Shown: positions 23,501 to 42,031, counted from the first letter of the stretch. The stretch: 64,000 bases of DNA from Steromphala cineraria (GCA_916613615.1 OU744725.1:12054253-12118252), one strand, 5' to 3'. Notes: generated by a model not told the origin, from the sequence alone. Program-made: numbers and translations.

Positions 23501-26500
23501 TATATCAATAATACCACGCATCCTTAATTATGATGTTTAGTTCCCCTTGTCTTGTCAAATATACACTTCATCATGTCAATAAAGTTGTAACCTCCTCCGC
23601 AGCTTCAGGTGTGGACCTGGATGGTGTGTGGAGCATCAAGAGGAATGTTGGGATAGGAGCCAAGCAGCAGGACAAACTGAACCTCAACGCCAACAAGACC
23701 TTCTACTCTCGTCATGGCGGCATGAAAGGTAGCTAGATTTGTATATTATCCATGTATTACTGAATTGAATATCAATAATATACTAGCAACCCATTCATTC
23801 ATTAAATACATCATTCATCAGTCAATCAACCTACCAAACAAAACTCCTCTTCAGGTTTTCCATGTTCAATTTCAACAAAATACTTACCTATTTCAACTGC
23901 TTACTTCTTAAATCTTAAAACTCCTGGGTTTCAGACAGGGGAGGCCCACAAGATGCAGCTGAAAATGGTAAGTCCACCACAGTTAATAAATTTTTAAGCA
24001 AATACTTTTTTATAAGCCTATCAGACCAAAGGGACAAGTTGGGTATTGGTAGTGTTTTGGTGGTACTATTTAAGAGAGGGGGAAGCGGTTAGGGTTCTCA
24101 TGGTAATTTACCTTTTATAAGGGGGGGAGGGGGGGGGGGGGGGGGGGTTTCTTATTAGGTTCTTCCTTTTTCCACTAGTAAACACAACAAATAATCTATG
24201 TCTATGTTACTTAATTGTCAAACATAGCGGAATATTCAGAAATATGGGATGGGTTGGTTTGGGGGTGGTGCGGCACTGCGCCCCCCTCTCAAAGGAGTTC
24301 TTAATATTTTTAATGTTGAGAGTCATATTTTGCTTTTATGATGAAAGTATTCAAAAGTATTGAGCAGTTATCTTGACTTCAGTAAAATTTTACACATACC
24401 AGTGGGTATATTATTTTTCCAAATCATTAATTCAATAGTTTCACTTTTGATGCACCCTTCCAAAATGTAAAAATCTTGCATTCGCCCCTTAAATCATAAT
24501 TCATGGTTTTAGTGCTGATAAACTAAGGTGTTTTTAGAAACCATTTCAGGCAACTCGTTAGAGAAAGTATGGTATCTCTCTCTTCACTGCTTGTACTATC
24601 AATGAACATAACGGCCATGAATATTTAACTTCACTCGCACCGTGCCGCCTTAAAGGGAATAAAGTGGAGTGGTTACGCGTGCCATGAAGCCACAGGAACG
24701 ATCCTCTCTCCAGATTAGATGGTATCCATGTCAACAAACATTGCTTCACAGGTTTTCTGCTATGGAGGCTTACATTATTTATAACGATGCTTTGGGCATT
24801 GAGAAAGGCCTATTTGATATCTGTATTCTAGAGCTTGAAGAATATGAAAGGAAATGAGGAATAAAGCATTACCTAAATTGTGAAACATGAGTATTGTCAA
24901 TTTTTTAAAATGTGCACATGTGCAAAATGTCAGTTTTTAGCTCACCTTTACAAAGTAAATGTGAGCTTATGTCATGGCGCTTCGTCCGTCGTCCGTCTGT
25001 CTGTCCGTCCGTCCGTCCGTCCGTCTGTCCGTCCGTCCGTCCGTCCGTCCGTCCGTCCGTAAACTTTCAGGAAAAAGACTACTCCTCCTAAACGAATCCA
25101 GATATCATTCTGAAATTGTAGTATGTTATACCCATGGTGATTCCTCACAGAAAGGTAGATGTTTCAGTTTTGAGAATCCAAGATGGCCGCCATGGCAGCC
25201 ATATTGAATTTTCAATTAGATTTCATGAAAAAGACTACTCCTCCTTTACCAATCCAGATACCATTCTGAAATTGTAGTATGTTATACCCATGGTGATTCC
25301 TCACAGAAAGGTAGACGTTTCAGTTTTGAGAATCCAAGATGGCCGCCAGTGCAGCCATATTGAATTTTCAATTAGATTTCACGAAAAAGACTACTCCTCC
25401 TATACAAATCCAGATACCATTCTGAAATTGTAGTATGTTATACCCATGGTGATTCCTCACAGAAAGGTAGATGTTTCAGTTTTGAGAATCCAAGATGGCT
25501 GCCAGTGCAGCCATATTGAATTTTCAATTAGATTTCATGAAAAAGACTACTCCTCCTATACGAATCCAGATATCATTCTGAAATTGTAGTATATTATACC
25601 CATGGTGATTCCTCACAGAAAGGTAGATGTTTCAGTTTTGAGAATCCAAGATGGCCGCCAGTGCAGCCATATTGAATTTTCAATTAGATTTCACGAAAAA
25701 GACTACTCCTCCTATACAAATCCAGATACCATTCTGAAATTGTAGTATGTTATACCCATGGTGATTCCTCACAGAAAGGTAGATGTTTCAGTTTTGAGAA
25801 TCCAAGATGGCCGTCATGGCAGCCATATTGAATTTTCAATTAGATTTCATGGAAAAGACTACTCCTCCTATACTAATCCAGATACCATTCTGAAATTGTA
25901 GTATGTTATACCCATGGTGATTCCTCACAGAAAGGTAGATGTTTCAGTTTTGAGAATCCAAGATGGCTGCCAGTGCAGCCATATTGAATTTTCAATTAGA
26001 TTTCATGAAAAAGACTACTCCTCCTATACCAATCTAGATATACTTTCTAAATTGTAGTATGTTATACCTATAGTGATTCCGCACAGAAAGGTAGACGTTT
26101 CAGTTTTGAGAATCCAAGATGGCCGCAAAAGCAGCCATATTGACTTTTCAGCTGCAATGACACATCATTATTATTAAATTTTAAGCTTTCATCAAGTGAT
26201 CACTTGCATCAAATAAATTCTCTAATTTGAACTTACTAATCATAATATTATCTTGAATATGGAATATTTAAGATTGTCATGCAAGTTGCTCTATATTTTT
26301 AAGTGTTTTTAAAAAAAAATTAAGATATATAAGACAAACATTATTAATTAATTTGCTTAAAATCTTCATGGCAACTAGCTGCAAAAACCCAATCACATTA
26401 AACATCATGTTAAATTTTAAACAATGGTATCTCCCTTATATTCCTTTAAATACCACACATAAGGGGTCAACCAGAGTTCAGATATGCCTCTAGAGTCCAC

Positions 26501-29500
26501 AGTGTTTATTCTAATACACATCCTGATACAGGCTGCAAGCATCACAGTGTCAGCTGCTAGTCTGTTGCATAATCTGACCCAATTGATATTGAAGAGCAAT
26601 ATGCTATATGGCCATGTGTATACAATAAGAGTTATGGAAATTAGACTTGTAATCTCATGACAGTGATATGTTCTTTCTAAGAATAACAACTTACACAAAA
26701 GTTGTCATCAATAAGTTTTGTGTTTAGCAATCTTCATGATAAGTTGATGTGGAAAGAGTTATTTTGTATCAGGTTCCATTTCCTGTGTTTACTCATATTT
26801 ATACCATTTCTATATCTAACAGAAGTTCTTCTTGACACAAAATCAATTTAGGACATAAGCTAACTATGTTTTGTGAAATTATATATATTTTTCACAACAA
26901 TGGATGTTCTCTCCCGTCAAGTTTTTAAATACCACACATAAGGGCTTAGCCAGAGTTCAGGTTTACATGCTCAGCACACTATTCTTCTCCAAATACACAA
27001 AGCCAAATCCCCAAATTGCTACACTCTCCTTAAGGATCTGGGGCTAGCAGCCCTGCCTGCTTGTATGTTGCTTAGTTATCTTTACTTATGGGTAATTGAT
27101 AAATACAACATAATGATGTATGGCAATTATCATGTCTAAGCAATGGACTTTATGGAAAGTATATAAATTGACTTTATGAAAAGTATACTTGTATTCTATT
27201 AATAATAATACTTTTTACAAATAACAATTTAAACAAGTCAAGAATCAGCTTTTGTGTACAACAATCTGCAAGATGAGTTAATATTAATAAGTCAAGAATC
27301 TGCTTTTATGTACAGTAATCTACATAAGTTATTGTAGAAAGAGGTAATTTGTATCAGGTTCCAGTTCCAATACCATATGTTTTATGAAAACCTGTAAAAC
27401 TAAATGATAATTGTATCATGCTGAAGGGGCTCTGGGAACAACATGTCAACATAGAAGTCATTATTTTTCAATTAGATTTCAGGCCAAGTACTTCTCCTAC
27501 TAAATCAATTAAGATATCATTCTGAAAAGTGAGTATTTTTTTATATAGTGATTCCTGACAAAGACGCATTTATTTTATTATCAAGAATCCAAGATGGTCA
27601 ATATGTCATTTATATTGAATTTTCAATTAGATTTCATAAAATACATTGAAAAGAATACATTTCCTGGTCCATCAAATGAATGTGTTTATATTTGTATTGA
27701 TGCACTTGTTGTAATATTTATCAACACTATAAATACAGTTACAAAAAACTGTATGAATCATCTTTATCTGCGAACAGCCTGAACCATGAGTGTTTTAATA
27801 AATCCTTTTAAATAAAACATCTAATGATATCAGTGGGTTACATAATTCCTGACACTTCATAAAAGGCCAAATAACATAGCCAGTGAGGGATCTGATTACG
27901 ATCTGAACGATGATTATCTAGATAATTATAAATATCATTCAATTCAAACAAATCCTTTTCAAAAGCATTTAAAATGATTAAATTTGTTCACTCTCAACAC
28001 TAACTGTTGTTTCCATGCAATTAATATTAAAATACTTCAATAAACATATTACTGAGTTGACCTCCAGATTATTTCTATAGCAAACCTCTCTTCTACCCCC
28101 ACCCCTTCTATCCTCCCTTCCCCTCCTCCCCTTTCCTCTCCTGTCCTTCCATTGCAAACCTCTCTTCTATCCCTCCTTTCCCCTCCTATTCTCCAGCCCC
28201 TCTCCTGCAACTCCCCTCTTAATATCTGTATTGCATACTGAATTAAGGGGAAGACACTCACATTATGGAATAACAGTAACTTACATAAGAGGATAAGTTA
28301 CATAAGCTACATGCAGGTGCAAGAGGTCATCACAGGTCATCATATCTAGTAATTAGCATAAACCCCCATGTGGCTAGCCTATTCTGACCAATCAGATTGC
28401 ACTAACATATGTCAAGATTTAAGATATTCAGAAATCTTCAGTTAGAATCACATGAGACATTGACCTGGACAGTTTACTTTGGCAATTGGACTTATCACTA
28501 GTTGAATTTGTGATTTTTGTCAGAGGGATATATTCCAAATGTTTATGTGCATCTTTTTTTAGTTCTTTGGAAGTTGAGAGTGTGACTAATCTAACATTGG
28601 ATTAACCAGTTTGTTGACTTTTGTGATTGTGTTTGAAAACTTTGGTACTGTACAAGTACTTTTAAGAAAGAATTCTTGAGATTTTCGGGACTATTTCTTG
28701 ACTTCAAGAGTCACAAAACCTGTTATTATTGATTGACATTTAAATGAATACTCCTAAACCAATCAAGATAATGAAATTAATATGGATGCCCACATATAAG
28801 TAACATTTTGAAGATTAAAAAATACAAGATGGTCACCAATTCAGCCATAGATATACAAAAAAGTTATACAAAAACCTACTGCTTGTTAACAAATCATGAT
28901 TTATTAACATTCTTGTATTAATGTTTGTTCGTGCTCTAATTTTTTCCAACAGAAGACTAGCATTTTAAAAGATACAAAAACATGATGGCAGCCATAATCA
29001 ATTATCATATAAAATATGGTTACACAATTAAACTATATTACCACATCATTCATTTTAAGGTGAGCTTCTGTACCCTCGGTACTTTTATTTTCCCTTGCAA
29101 TGATTGTATCAGCACATGTTAAAATGCACTGTCTTAATTTTTGAGACTGTAGATTTTTGTCAGTGAATCATGACGTACAAGTATGAGCATAGTAAGTTAT
29201 GCAATTCAAATTAAAGAGAATGGTTGATAAATATATTGTTTTGATTAAAAGTATGTCTTATATCTCTTTCAAGTTTGTGATCCTATTGTAAAACTTATAC
29301 CACACATATTTATCTCTATTTATGCTCAGCATTTCTTAAAAAAAAAAGAAGACATTTTGGAGTTGTTTGCATATGGAAGATTTTTGGATTGAAAATATTT
29401 ATATCGTTTGCATGAAGGAGTAGCTATACCTTCAAAACTGTACTTGGTACAGCAAGAAGTTGTTATCCAAATAATCTTGCAGATGTTTAATAATTCTCAA

Positions 29501-29668
29501 TTTATTCAATATATTATGTGATTTTTTCATTTTTTCCCAGGAGGACCATGGACCTCGAGCAGTCGACAAGGTTACAGTTACGGGTCAAGGTCGAACTCGC
29601 AAACCAGCCAGGCGACCTCGGGGTCAAGGTCAACCAACAAGTGGTCTCAGGATGAATATGATTTCTAG
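14567..29668 (+). CDS. Small spliced gene of unknown function (about 137 aa, Gly/Ser/Arg-rich, hydrophilic)
   Basis: Proposed exons: 14567-14597, 22557-22658, 23609-23728, 23935-23967 and 29541-29668 (stop TAG at 29666-29668). Exons 2-5 each have a clear AG acceptor and, where needed, a GT donor. All junctions are phase 1, and the joined 414 nt are open. The product has no signal peptide, membrane segment or known domain. In order: a Gly/Lys start (GGAKKFLYTGPRSR), an acidic-aromatic patch (TEEDDQWTFTPRK), a conserved-looking core (VDLDGVWSIKRNVGIGAK, then KTFYSRHGG), and a Ser/Arg/Gln-rich tail ending in WSQDEYDF. Exon 4 is a 33-nt micro-exon. Exon 1 is the weakest part: its ATG at 14567 has a poor Kozak context and an 8-kb intron follows, but its donor (ACTG-GTAGGT) and phase fit. 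I do not recognise the family. Confidence 0.6.
16178..16400. repeat. Near-perfect long hairpin (foldback MITE)
   Basis: Arms of roughly 95 bp (16178-16275 and 16300-16400) are inverted copies, sharing CACAGTTTTAATTTTGTATA, AATTTTAAAATATGACAT and GCTTCTCACGGTCTGATGTA or its complement. The loop is about 25 nt. Divergence between the arms is low, so the palindrome is either young or kept homogenised. Confidence 0.8.
18580..19390. mobile_element. Element with CTCGAGTACTCGAG ends and an internal hairpin
   Basis: The ends carry inverted TTGAGTATCGGG../..AGTTGAGTA-type sequence and the perfect palindrome CTCGAGTACTCGAG near 18622 and again near 19351. Inside, 18704-18778 and 18785-18858 are inverted copies (GGTATTTTCATATCACATTC and complement). 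At 19158-19250 the unit GACGGGCTGATACAGGT is tandemly repeated. Together this looks like a nested non-autonomous DNA element. Confidence 0.6.
19521..19573. repeat. Decayed fragment of the long-TIR element at 1.6 kb
   Basis: GAACAGAGGTTG..CAAGACTTGATCTACCTCTGTGG resembles the right TIR of the 1617-1991 element (AACAGAGGCTAAAT..ATGACTTGATCTGCCTCTGTGG). The fragment can fold on its own outer ACAGAGGT/ACCTCTGT. Confidence 0.5.
20524..21015. repeat. Dispersed element with about 3 tandem units of about 150 bp
   Basis: It begins TTAGATCATCTGGCCTGAAAG and then repeats a unit containing CCAGAAGCATAAGGC, AAACCTTGTGTACATACTCC, TTGACTAGTGAGGAT, TTTATAGCTTTGGTGACCCT and CACACCCTTAAAACCTA, starting near 20600, 20757 and 20906 (the last shortened). 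A related fragment with the GACTAGTGAGGAT block is at 44181-44245. No coding potential. Confidence 0.7.
21671..21925 (-). mobile_element. tRNA-derived SINE
   Basis: On the minus strand a tRNA-like head carries an intact A box (TGCTCAGTTGGTAGAGTG; plus-strand 21888-21905) and B box (GGGTTCGATTCCC; plus-strand 21852-21864), 23 nt apart. A tRNA-unrelated body follows and ends in a (TTA)n tail at about 21671-21685. Intact RNA polymerase III boxes suggest a fairly young copy. The acceptor stem is not maintained, so this is not a functional tRNA gene. Confidence 0.75.
22899..23026. repeat. Hairpin element
   Basis: About 42-bp arms (22899-22940 and 22983-23026) are inverted copies sharing CATGACATACTATGTTTAC and GTAAACATAGCATGTCATG, with a loop of about 42 nt. 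It lies in the intron between exons 2 and 3 of the small gene. Confidence 0.65.
23135..23534. mobile_element. hAT-type MITE with 8-bp target duplication
   Basis: The 384-bp element at 23143-23526 starts TAAGGATGGGTAT and ends ATACCACGCATCCTTA. It is flanked by the perfect 8-bp repeat ATTATGAT (23135-23142 and 23527-23534). An 8-bp duplication is the hAT signature. It ends 82 bp before the exon at 23609. Subterminal GCAATATATTG-type repeats are present. A 93-codon open frame inside shows no similarity to a transposase. Confidence 0.8.
24121..24147 (+). repeat. Poly-G run
   Basis: Twenty-six G in 27 positions, interrupted by one A at 24128. It could form a G-quadruplex on the coding strand of the intron. 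Exact length is prone to sequencing error. Confidence 0.8.
24983..25060 (+). repeat. (GTCC)n microsatellite
   Basis: Tandem GTCC with a few GTCT variants. It translates as a meaningless Ser-Val-Arg-Pro repeat and is not coding. Confidence 0.9.
25071..26162 (+). repeat. 156-bp satellite array, seven units
   Basis: Units start at 25071, 25227, 25383, 25539, 25695, 25851 and 26007, all exactly 156 bp apart. Each opens GAAAAAGACTACTCCTCC (or one mismatch) and contains CCCATGGTGATTCCTCACAG, GTTTTGAGAATCCAAGATGG and CAGCCATATTGAATTTTCAA. The first six units are highly similar and the seventh is most diverged. Each unit carries one CCAAGATGGC core, similar to a YY1 site. Stops in every frame argue against coding. 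Confidence 0.9.
26420..26962. repeat. Direct repeat pair about 477 bp apart
   Basis: AACAATGG..CTCCC..TTTAAATACCACACATAAGG..CAGAGTTCAG occurs at about 26420-26485 and 26896-26962. Further paired blocks follow (TTTGTATCAGGTTCCA near 26764 and 27350; AGTCAAGAATC near 27237 and 27293), so a longer segment was duplicated and diverged. Confidence 0.6.
27478..27634 (+). repeat. Outlying degenerate unit of the 156-bp satellite
   Basis: GATTTCA..CTTCTCCTACTAAATCAAT..AATCCAAGATGGTCA..ATTGAATTTTCAATTAGATTTC follows the order of the main array unit and has the same length, but is about 1.3 kb away and clearly more diverged. Confidence 0.65.
28080..28215 (+). repeat. Polypyrimidine tract with an internal duplication
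   Basis: Over 130 bp the plus strand is almost only C and T (CCCTTCCCCTCCTCCCC and similar), with GCAAACCTCTCTTCTA repeated at each half. It has potential for a triplex (H-DNA) structure. Confidence 0.7.
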
Positions 29669-29833
29669 TATAAGCAGTAAATTGTATATTGAGATAAAAC
29701 CCGAAAAAATATTCTTCAACAAGAAAAATGTCCAGAATGAACTGTCTCAGTCATGTCGCAGTTGAAGGTTGTGTGTAACTATCTCTTCCTGGGTTGCGTT
29801 TGCAGCATGTATTTGAGGAAATATTAATTGTTT

Positions 29834-30012
29834 TGTGCGGCCCGACTTGGGATATAGCCAATCAAATCATTTTCTCACCACCTTCTAGATAAAATATGCA
29901 ACAAGAAAATGATTTGATTGGCTATAATCTTATATCCGGGCCGCGCGAACGAATCTAGCTTCTGAGCCCAGGGTACAGATTAGTGGAGTTAGCGTAACGT
30001 TCGTACCCTGAG
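29834..30012. repeat. Hairpin element plus conserved flank, copy 1
   Basis: 29834-29947 is a hairpin with about 45-bp arms (GATATAGCCAATCAAATCAT and complement). The adjoining 29948-30012 reads CTTCTGAGCCCAGGGTACAG..GTACCCTGAG. The same two parts occur in inverse orientation at 36466-36605, so they belong to one element. Confidence 0.7.
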
Positions 30013-30782
30013 ATAGATTTTGAACTAAGTTGTTGGTACAGTGTAGTATATAGAATTTATTGCTAATTTGAAAAAAAAAATTCTTGAAAGATAAAATAAT
30101 TTAAACAGAAATGATAGTTTTTTTGAGACACTTTACTGAATGTGAATGGCATATGGACAAACAAGTTCTACATGGCTTTGTGTATCACTGGTCGTAGATA
30201 GAAGTTTCAATCATTTGGTATTTGTCTTTTGACAAGACAGAAAAACTTTGCATTTGTACTTTAACAGGCTGCTGTTTTGGTGTAATTTGCCTTTTTCCAT
30301 TGTTTCATGTCTATTGACAATTCCTTTATTGACTGTTATCTCTTAGTATTTGATGTAACCAAGTAATTCTTTACGTATTATAGCTGTCATCCATCCGTCC
30401 TTCCACCCTATCACTTTTAAGGTTCTTTTACTGAAACATTTTATGTACAAAACAAAATATTTTGCACAAGAATGTATAATTAATCTGCCATACTTGAGTA
30501 ATTCTGTCAACCAAAACTGTGTTGAGGTGATTTATTTGATCAGATTTATGTAAGTTTGGGTGAGTTGAAGCAAGGATCCACATATCATTTTGACAGTAAA
30601 CATTGCTCAATGCCTATATTAAGCAACTGCATGACATCTCAATGCTCTAAAGTTGACTTAAGACATCACAAATTGAAGTTGTTGAAAACCTGCACAATGC
30701 ACAGGGAATATGCGGTTGGGGGTGGGTCGTGTTTCTGAAGGATCCACTAAAGTATACTAGAGGGTAAAACACTTGTAAAGGT

Positions 30783-30902
30783 ACACAAAGAAGGGGTGTA
30801 CCCGCCAAACCACAGAAAGACAACGATAGGTACATAAAGGTAGTTATGTATTACGTTTCGGGGAGCGGTTTACAAAATTGGCGGGTACACCCCCTTTTGT
30901 GT
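30783..30902. repeat. Short hairpin
   Basis: ACACAAAGAAGGGGTGTACC and its near-complement TGGCGGGTACACCCCCTTTT form 24-bp arms about 72 nt apart. Confidence 0.55.
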
Positions 30903-31094
30903 AATATCACTATGTTTCGGTACCACCACATGCCTGTTAAAATATTGACGGTGCCTTTTAGTTAACAACATATGAAAATGCAAACATATGTTTATATTTA
31001 TGTAATTTTTGGGTTGCATCTGATTATTATTGAGTATTAAATATTGATCTCATGCTAAGTCATATCTTTAGTTTTAAGCCATTTTATGAGCAGT

Positions 31095-31400
31095 TTCCAA
31101 TATGTAAACATGTATATAACCATGTGAATCTATGAACTAACATAATATGTTTAAAAAAATTGTAAATGTCTCTTCTTATAACACTGATCTCTGATTACTA
31201 AATCAATTTAATTTTGTGTGATGTCAATTTGTATCAAGTTGCAGAAATGTGTAAACATGTATAACCATGGGATTTACAAAACATCATATGTTTATCAATT
31301 CACACAAAAAATGTCTTCTCATGACACTAATCTCTGCTTACTAATGACTACATCAAGTTAATCTTGTGTTTTGACAATTTATATTTTAGCTGATTGGTCA
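31095..31400. repeat. Diverged direct duplication (about 150 bp)
   Basis: Two units in tandem share GTAAACATGTATA..ACCATG, ATCATATGTTT, AATGTCTCTTCT/AATGTCTTCTCA, ACACTGATCTCTG/ACACTAATCTCTG and TTAATCTTGTG-type blocks. Confidence 0.6.
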
Positions 31401-32418
31401 GATTGTATGTTTACAATATAATTTGTCATATTGTGATTCAACAAACACCAATGGTGCTCATTTGTATCAAGTTGTTATATGCACTGTCTATCTTACCAGT
31501 GTTTGTTGACAATATTGTCTTTTATTCAAGTGCTTTGTTAGTTTGTTTCTTGATAGTGCAACATTGTATTTTATGAATATAAGTAAAACCTTATTTTTTT
31601 TATCTCATTATAGGAGAAGTTTTAAATATTTGATATAACTTATCTATTCTTAAAGAAAGTTTTGTTTTAGAATACCACAAGAACAAGTCACGCATTAAAT
31701 TAGAAGTTTGCCAAATATTTTTCAAAATTCAAGGATTTGATTCGATGTTACAGTAGTTAATTAGAAAAATAAAAATCAATTACAAAGAAAAAAATCAAGC
31801 AAAGCAATATAATTGTACCTGCCAAATGGCATATATTGACCATTTAATAATTTAGTGATTAGTTAATTGTTTTACTAACAATATAACCTGCATATATTTG
31901 CAATTGTTTCTAATCCATGGTTTCTTGCCTAATATTGTTTGATAACTTGCCTTTGTCCTTTTGGCACAATTGTAGATGGAATGTACTAACCTAATTTCAT
32001 AGATAAAACATGTTATTTTATATAAATAAAATAAATTCAATTCAATTTAAGTTTTTGTTATTTTATCTACGGATAGTATTTTCAAGCATGGTCATCAAAA
32101 ACTACAAGAGAATACGAGACTTCTGACAATGGTTAAAGAAGGATTCATGGCTGCAAATCACCGAGGCAGAAGTTACCAGGACATGTTTATTTGCTTGAGT
32201 GTTATGTAAAGCCAGGCATGTACATCGGTAACTAGTAACTGCACGCCCAAAGTGTATTGCACACAGAGGGCGTGCAAAAACTGCAAAACAGGCTACACAC
32301 CGCACATGCTTTGACACACACAAAGTCACTTCCCTTTGCTAACACTCAGACACCCATTTGTATCTTAGTACTTTACCAATGGGATTTGAACTCTGACCTG
32401 ATGTAGATTGCTCTTACA

Positions 32419-32735
32419 TAATAATAATAATATTAGTCCACTTATAATGCGTATATATACATCTGCTACACAGTTGCTCAAATTGCTACATATTATTACC
32501 CTGACGGAAATGTACTGTCGGTGCTTATGAATCAACATACAGCCGTTATTTCAGGTACCCATTTATACAGCTGGGTTGACTGAATGCAATGTGGATAAAG
32601 TGCCTTGCCCAGGGACACAACACAAAATGAGACCCAGGTCACCAATCTTTAGTGTCTCCACCGGGATTATAACCAGGGTTTCTGGCATGAAAGGCCAGCA
32701 TGCCAACCACTACACCACTGTGCTCAATGACAGGG
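32419..32735 (-). mobile_element. tRNA-Glu-derived SINE with LINE-like 3' tail
   Basis: On the minus strand the head reads GTGGTGTAGTGGTTGGCAT (A-box/D-arm) and then a clean 5-bp anticodon stem, CTGGC/GCCAG, around a 7-nt loop with anticodon TTC, as in tRNA-Glu. The B-box region is decayed (CTGGTTATAATCCCG). The body runs to a (TTA)n tail at 32419-32432. The last 30 or so bases before the tail resemble the end of the LINE at 3.1 kb. The acceptor stem does not pair, so it is not a working tRNA. Confidence 0.7.
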
Positions 32736-34050
32736 CGTCCATTTATTATGCTTGCTTCAGAGAGAAACTAACAGGGTCATGGTATTTTGGGAAATAAATT
32801 TTAGGGACATCACTATTAAATCTTTGCCATTTTATCATTGTGTTGTGCTTAAACACTTGAATTTTACAAGGAAGAGGCTGAGCCCCCCAATCACTCAATA
32901 AGAAAACATTAAAACCAAAGCCTTTTAATGGCGCTAGGAGAGTGGAATACCTTGCAACAACATGGCAAGACATTAGTGATTCTCCTTTATAAATGTTTTC
33001 TACAGGAAGTTCAAGAATAGTACATGATTTGAATTGTAATACAGTAAGGATATACACTCAAAAATGTACTGAAATCATGAATGTAAAATGAATTTCTGGA
33101 TAAATAAGAAAGTATATCCAAACTTCTCTCCAAATTTAACCTCTTTCATCTGAGCACAAGAAAAGTAGGCTTTTTTCATATAAAATTGCCCAAAAAATTA
33201 TTTTTAAAAAATCCAACTCATTCAATGAGTATTATTACAAAATGAAAATGATGTGTTAACTATTTTAAAGAATATAATCCTTTACATTCTAAACTGATTT
33301 ATGGTAAACCATTCAAACCCTTCTGATATAGTCTGGCAACAACAAAGAAGTAACCTTTTGCAAATGATATCTTACCTTAATAATAGAACACCTGCAGGTA
33401 AGGATTTTCTCATTTGCAGAAAAATGGTTGAAGCACTCGTAAAATCTACACTTCCAACAGCTCATAAAATGTTTTACAAATATTGAATAACTATCTGTAC
33501 CGAACATGAATATGATTCTCCTGTAACAACTTTGTCCGTTTATTGTAGCATTCTGTCCTTTCAACAATTAAATCTTGACTGTAACAGTTGGTTTGATCTT
33601 AAAGTTCATCTTTCTGAAACATTTACATAGTTGTTGTATCTAGGAGAATGCAATTATACCTGAAATTTCTAAGGTATGATTTCCCTTTGAACAACAAGTG
33701 TGTGTCCTAATTATTACAAAAGGAAAGATAAAAAATCACACCATCAAAGACTGAAATGTTAAATTACAGGAAATGGATAAAAATACAAAATACAATTAAA
33801 TGAATACAAAATAATTCATTGTTTAATAAAACGTATGATTGCAATAGGGTACTGTATAGGCAATCAAGTATAATAAATAGTCAAAAGAATACTTAAATGA
33901 CAAGACATATACTAGCTACTAGGGGATTTGAACATGGAAATACTGCATTCTATAATATTCCACCACACTGCAGTCTAATTAGATTTACCTCCCTTGAAAA
34001 ACATGGTTGAGACCAGAACAAGAGATTTTACAGAGACTCAGTTTCTAGTC

Positions 34051-42031
<7,981 letters not shown>

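Larger units (their letters stand above)
24939..29067. mobile_element. Candidate AGCTCACCTT-bounded composite element
   Basis: The left end AGCTCACCTTTA (24939) is matched in inverse by TAAGGTGAGCTT (29055-29066). The left end is followed by a second GTGAGCTTATGTCATGG and the (GTCC)n tract, a combination I associate with abundant mollusc repeats. The interior holds the 156-bp array, a degenerate array unit at 27478-27634 and array-like remnants at 28740-28860. The two ends may instead belong to two separate copies. Confidence 0.45.
23968..29540 (+). other. Last intron of the small gene, 5.6 kb, mostly repeats
   Basis: It carries a poly-G run, the (GTCC)n microsatellite, the 156-bp satellite, a duplicated 50-bp block and a pyrimidine tract (each listed). 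24.15-24.9 kb shows only AT-rich unique-looking DNA. Confidence 0.6.
29669..34002. other. Intergenic region between the small gene and the SDR gene
   Basis: It includes the probable 3' UTR of the small gene. Contents: a hairpin element with an inverted relative at 36.47 kb, a short hairpin at 30.78 kb, a direct duplication at 31.1-31.4 kb and a tRNA-Glu-like SINE at 32.4-32.7 kb. 32.75-34.0 kb, which should hold the SDR promoter, has no motif I can defend. Confidence 0.6.

Noticed and set aside
24880..25207. Open frames reading SVRPSVRP
   Set aside because: Translation of the (GTCC)n microsatellite; not a protein.
25071..26162. CRISPR-like array
   Set aside because: Units are contiguous 156-bp satellites without spacers, in a eukaryotic intron.
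32655..32727. Functional tRNA-Glu gene
   Set aside because: The anticodon arm is good, but the acceptor stem does not pair and the B box is mutated; a SINE body and tail follow.
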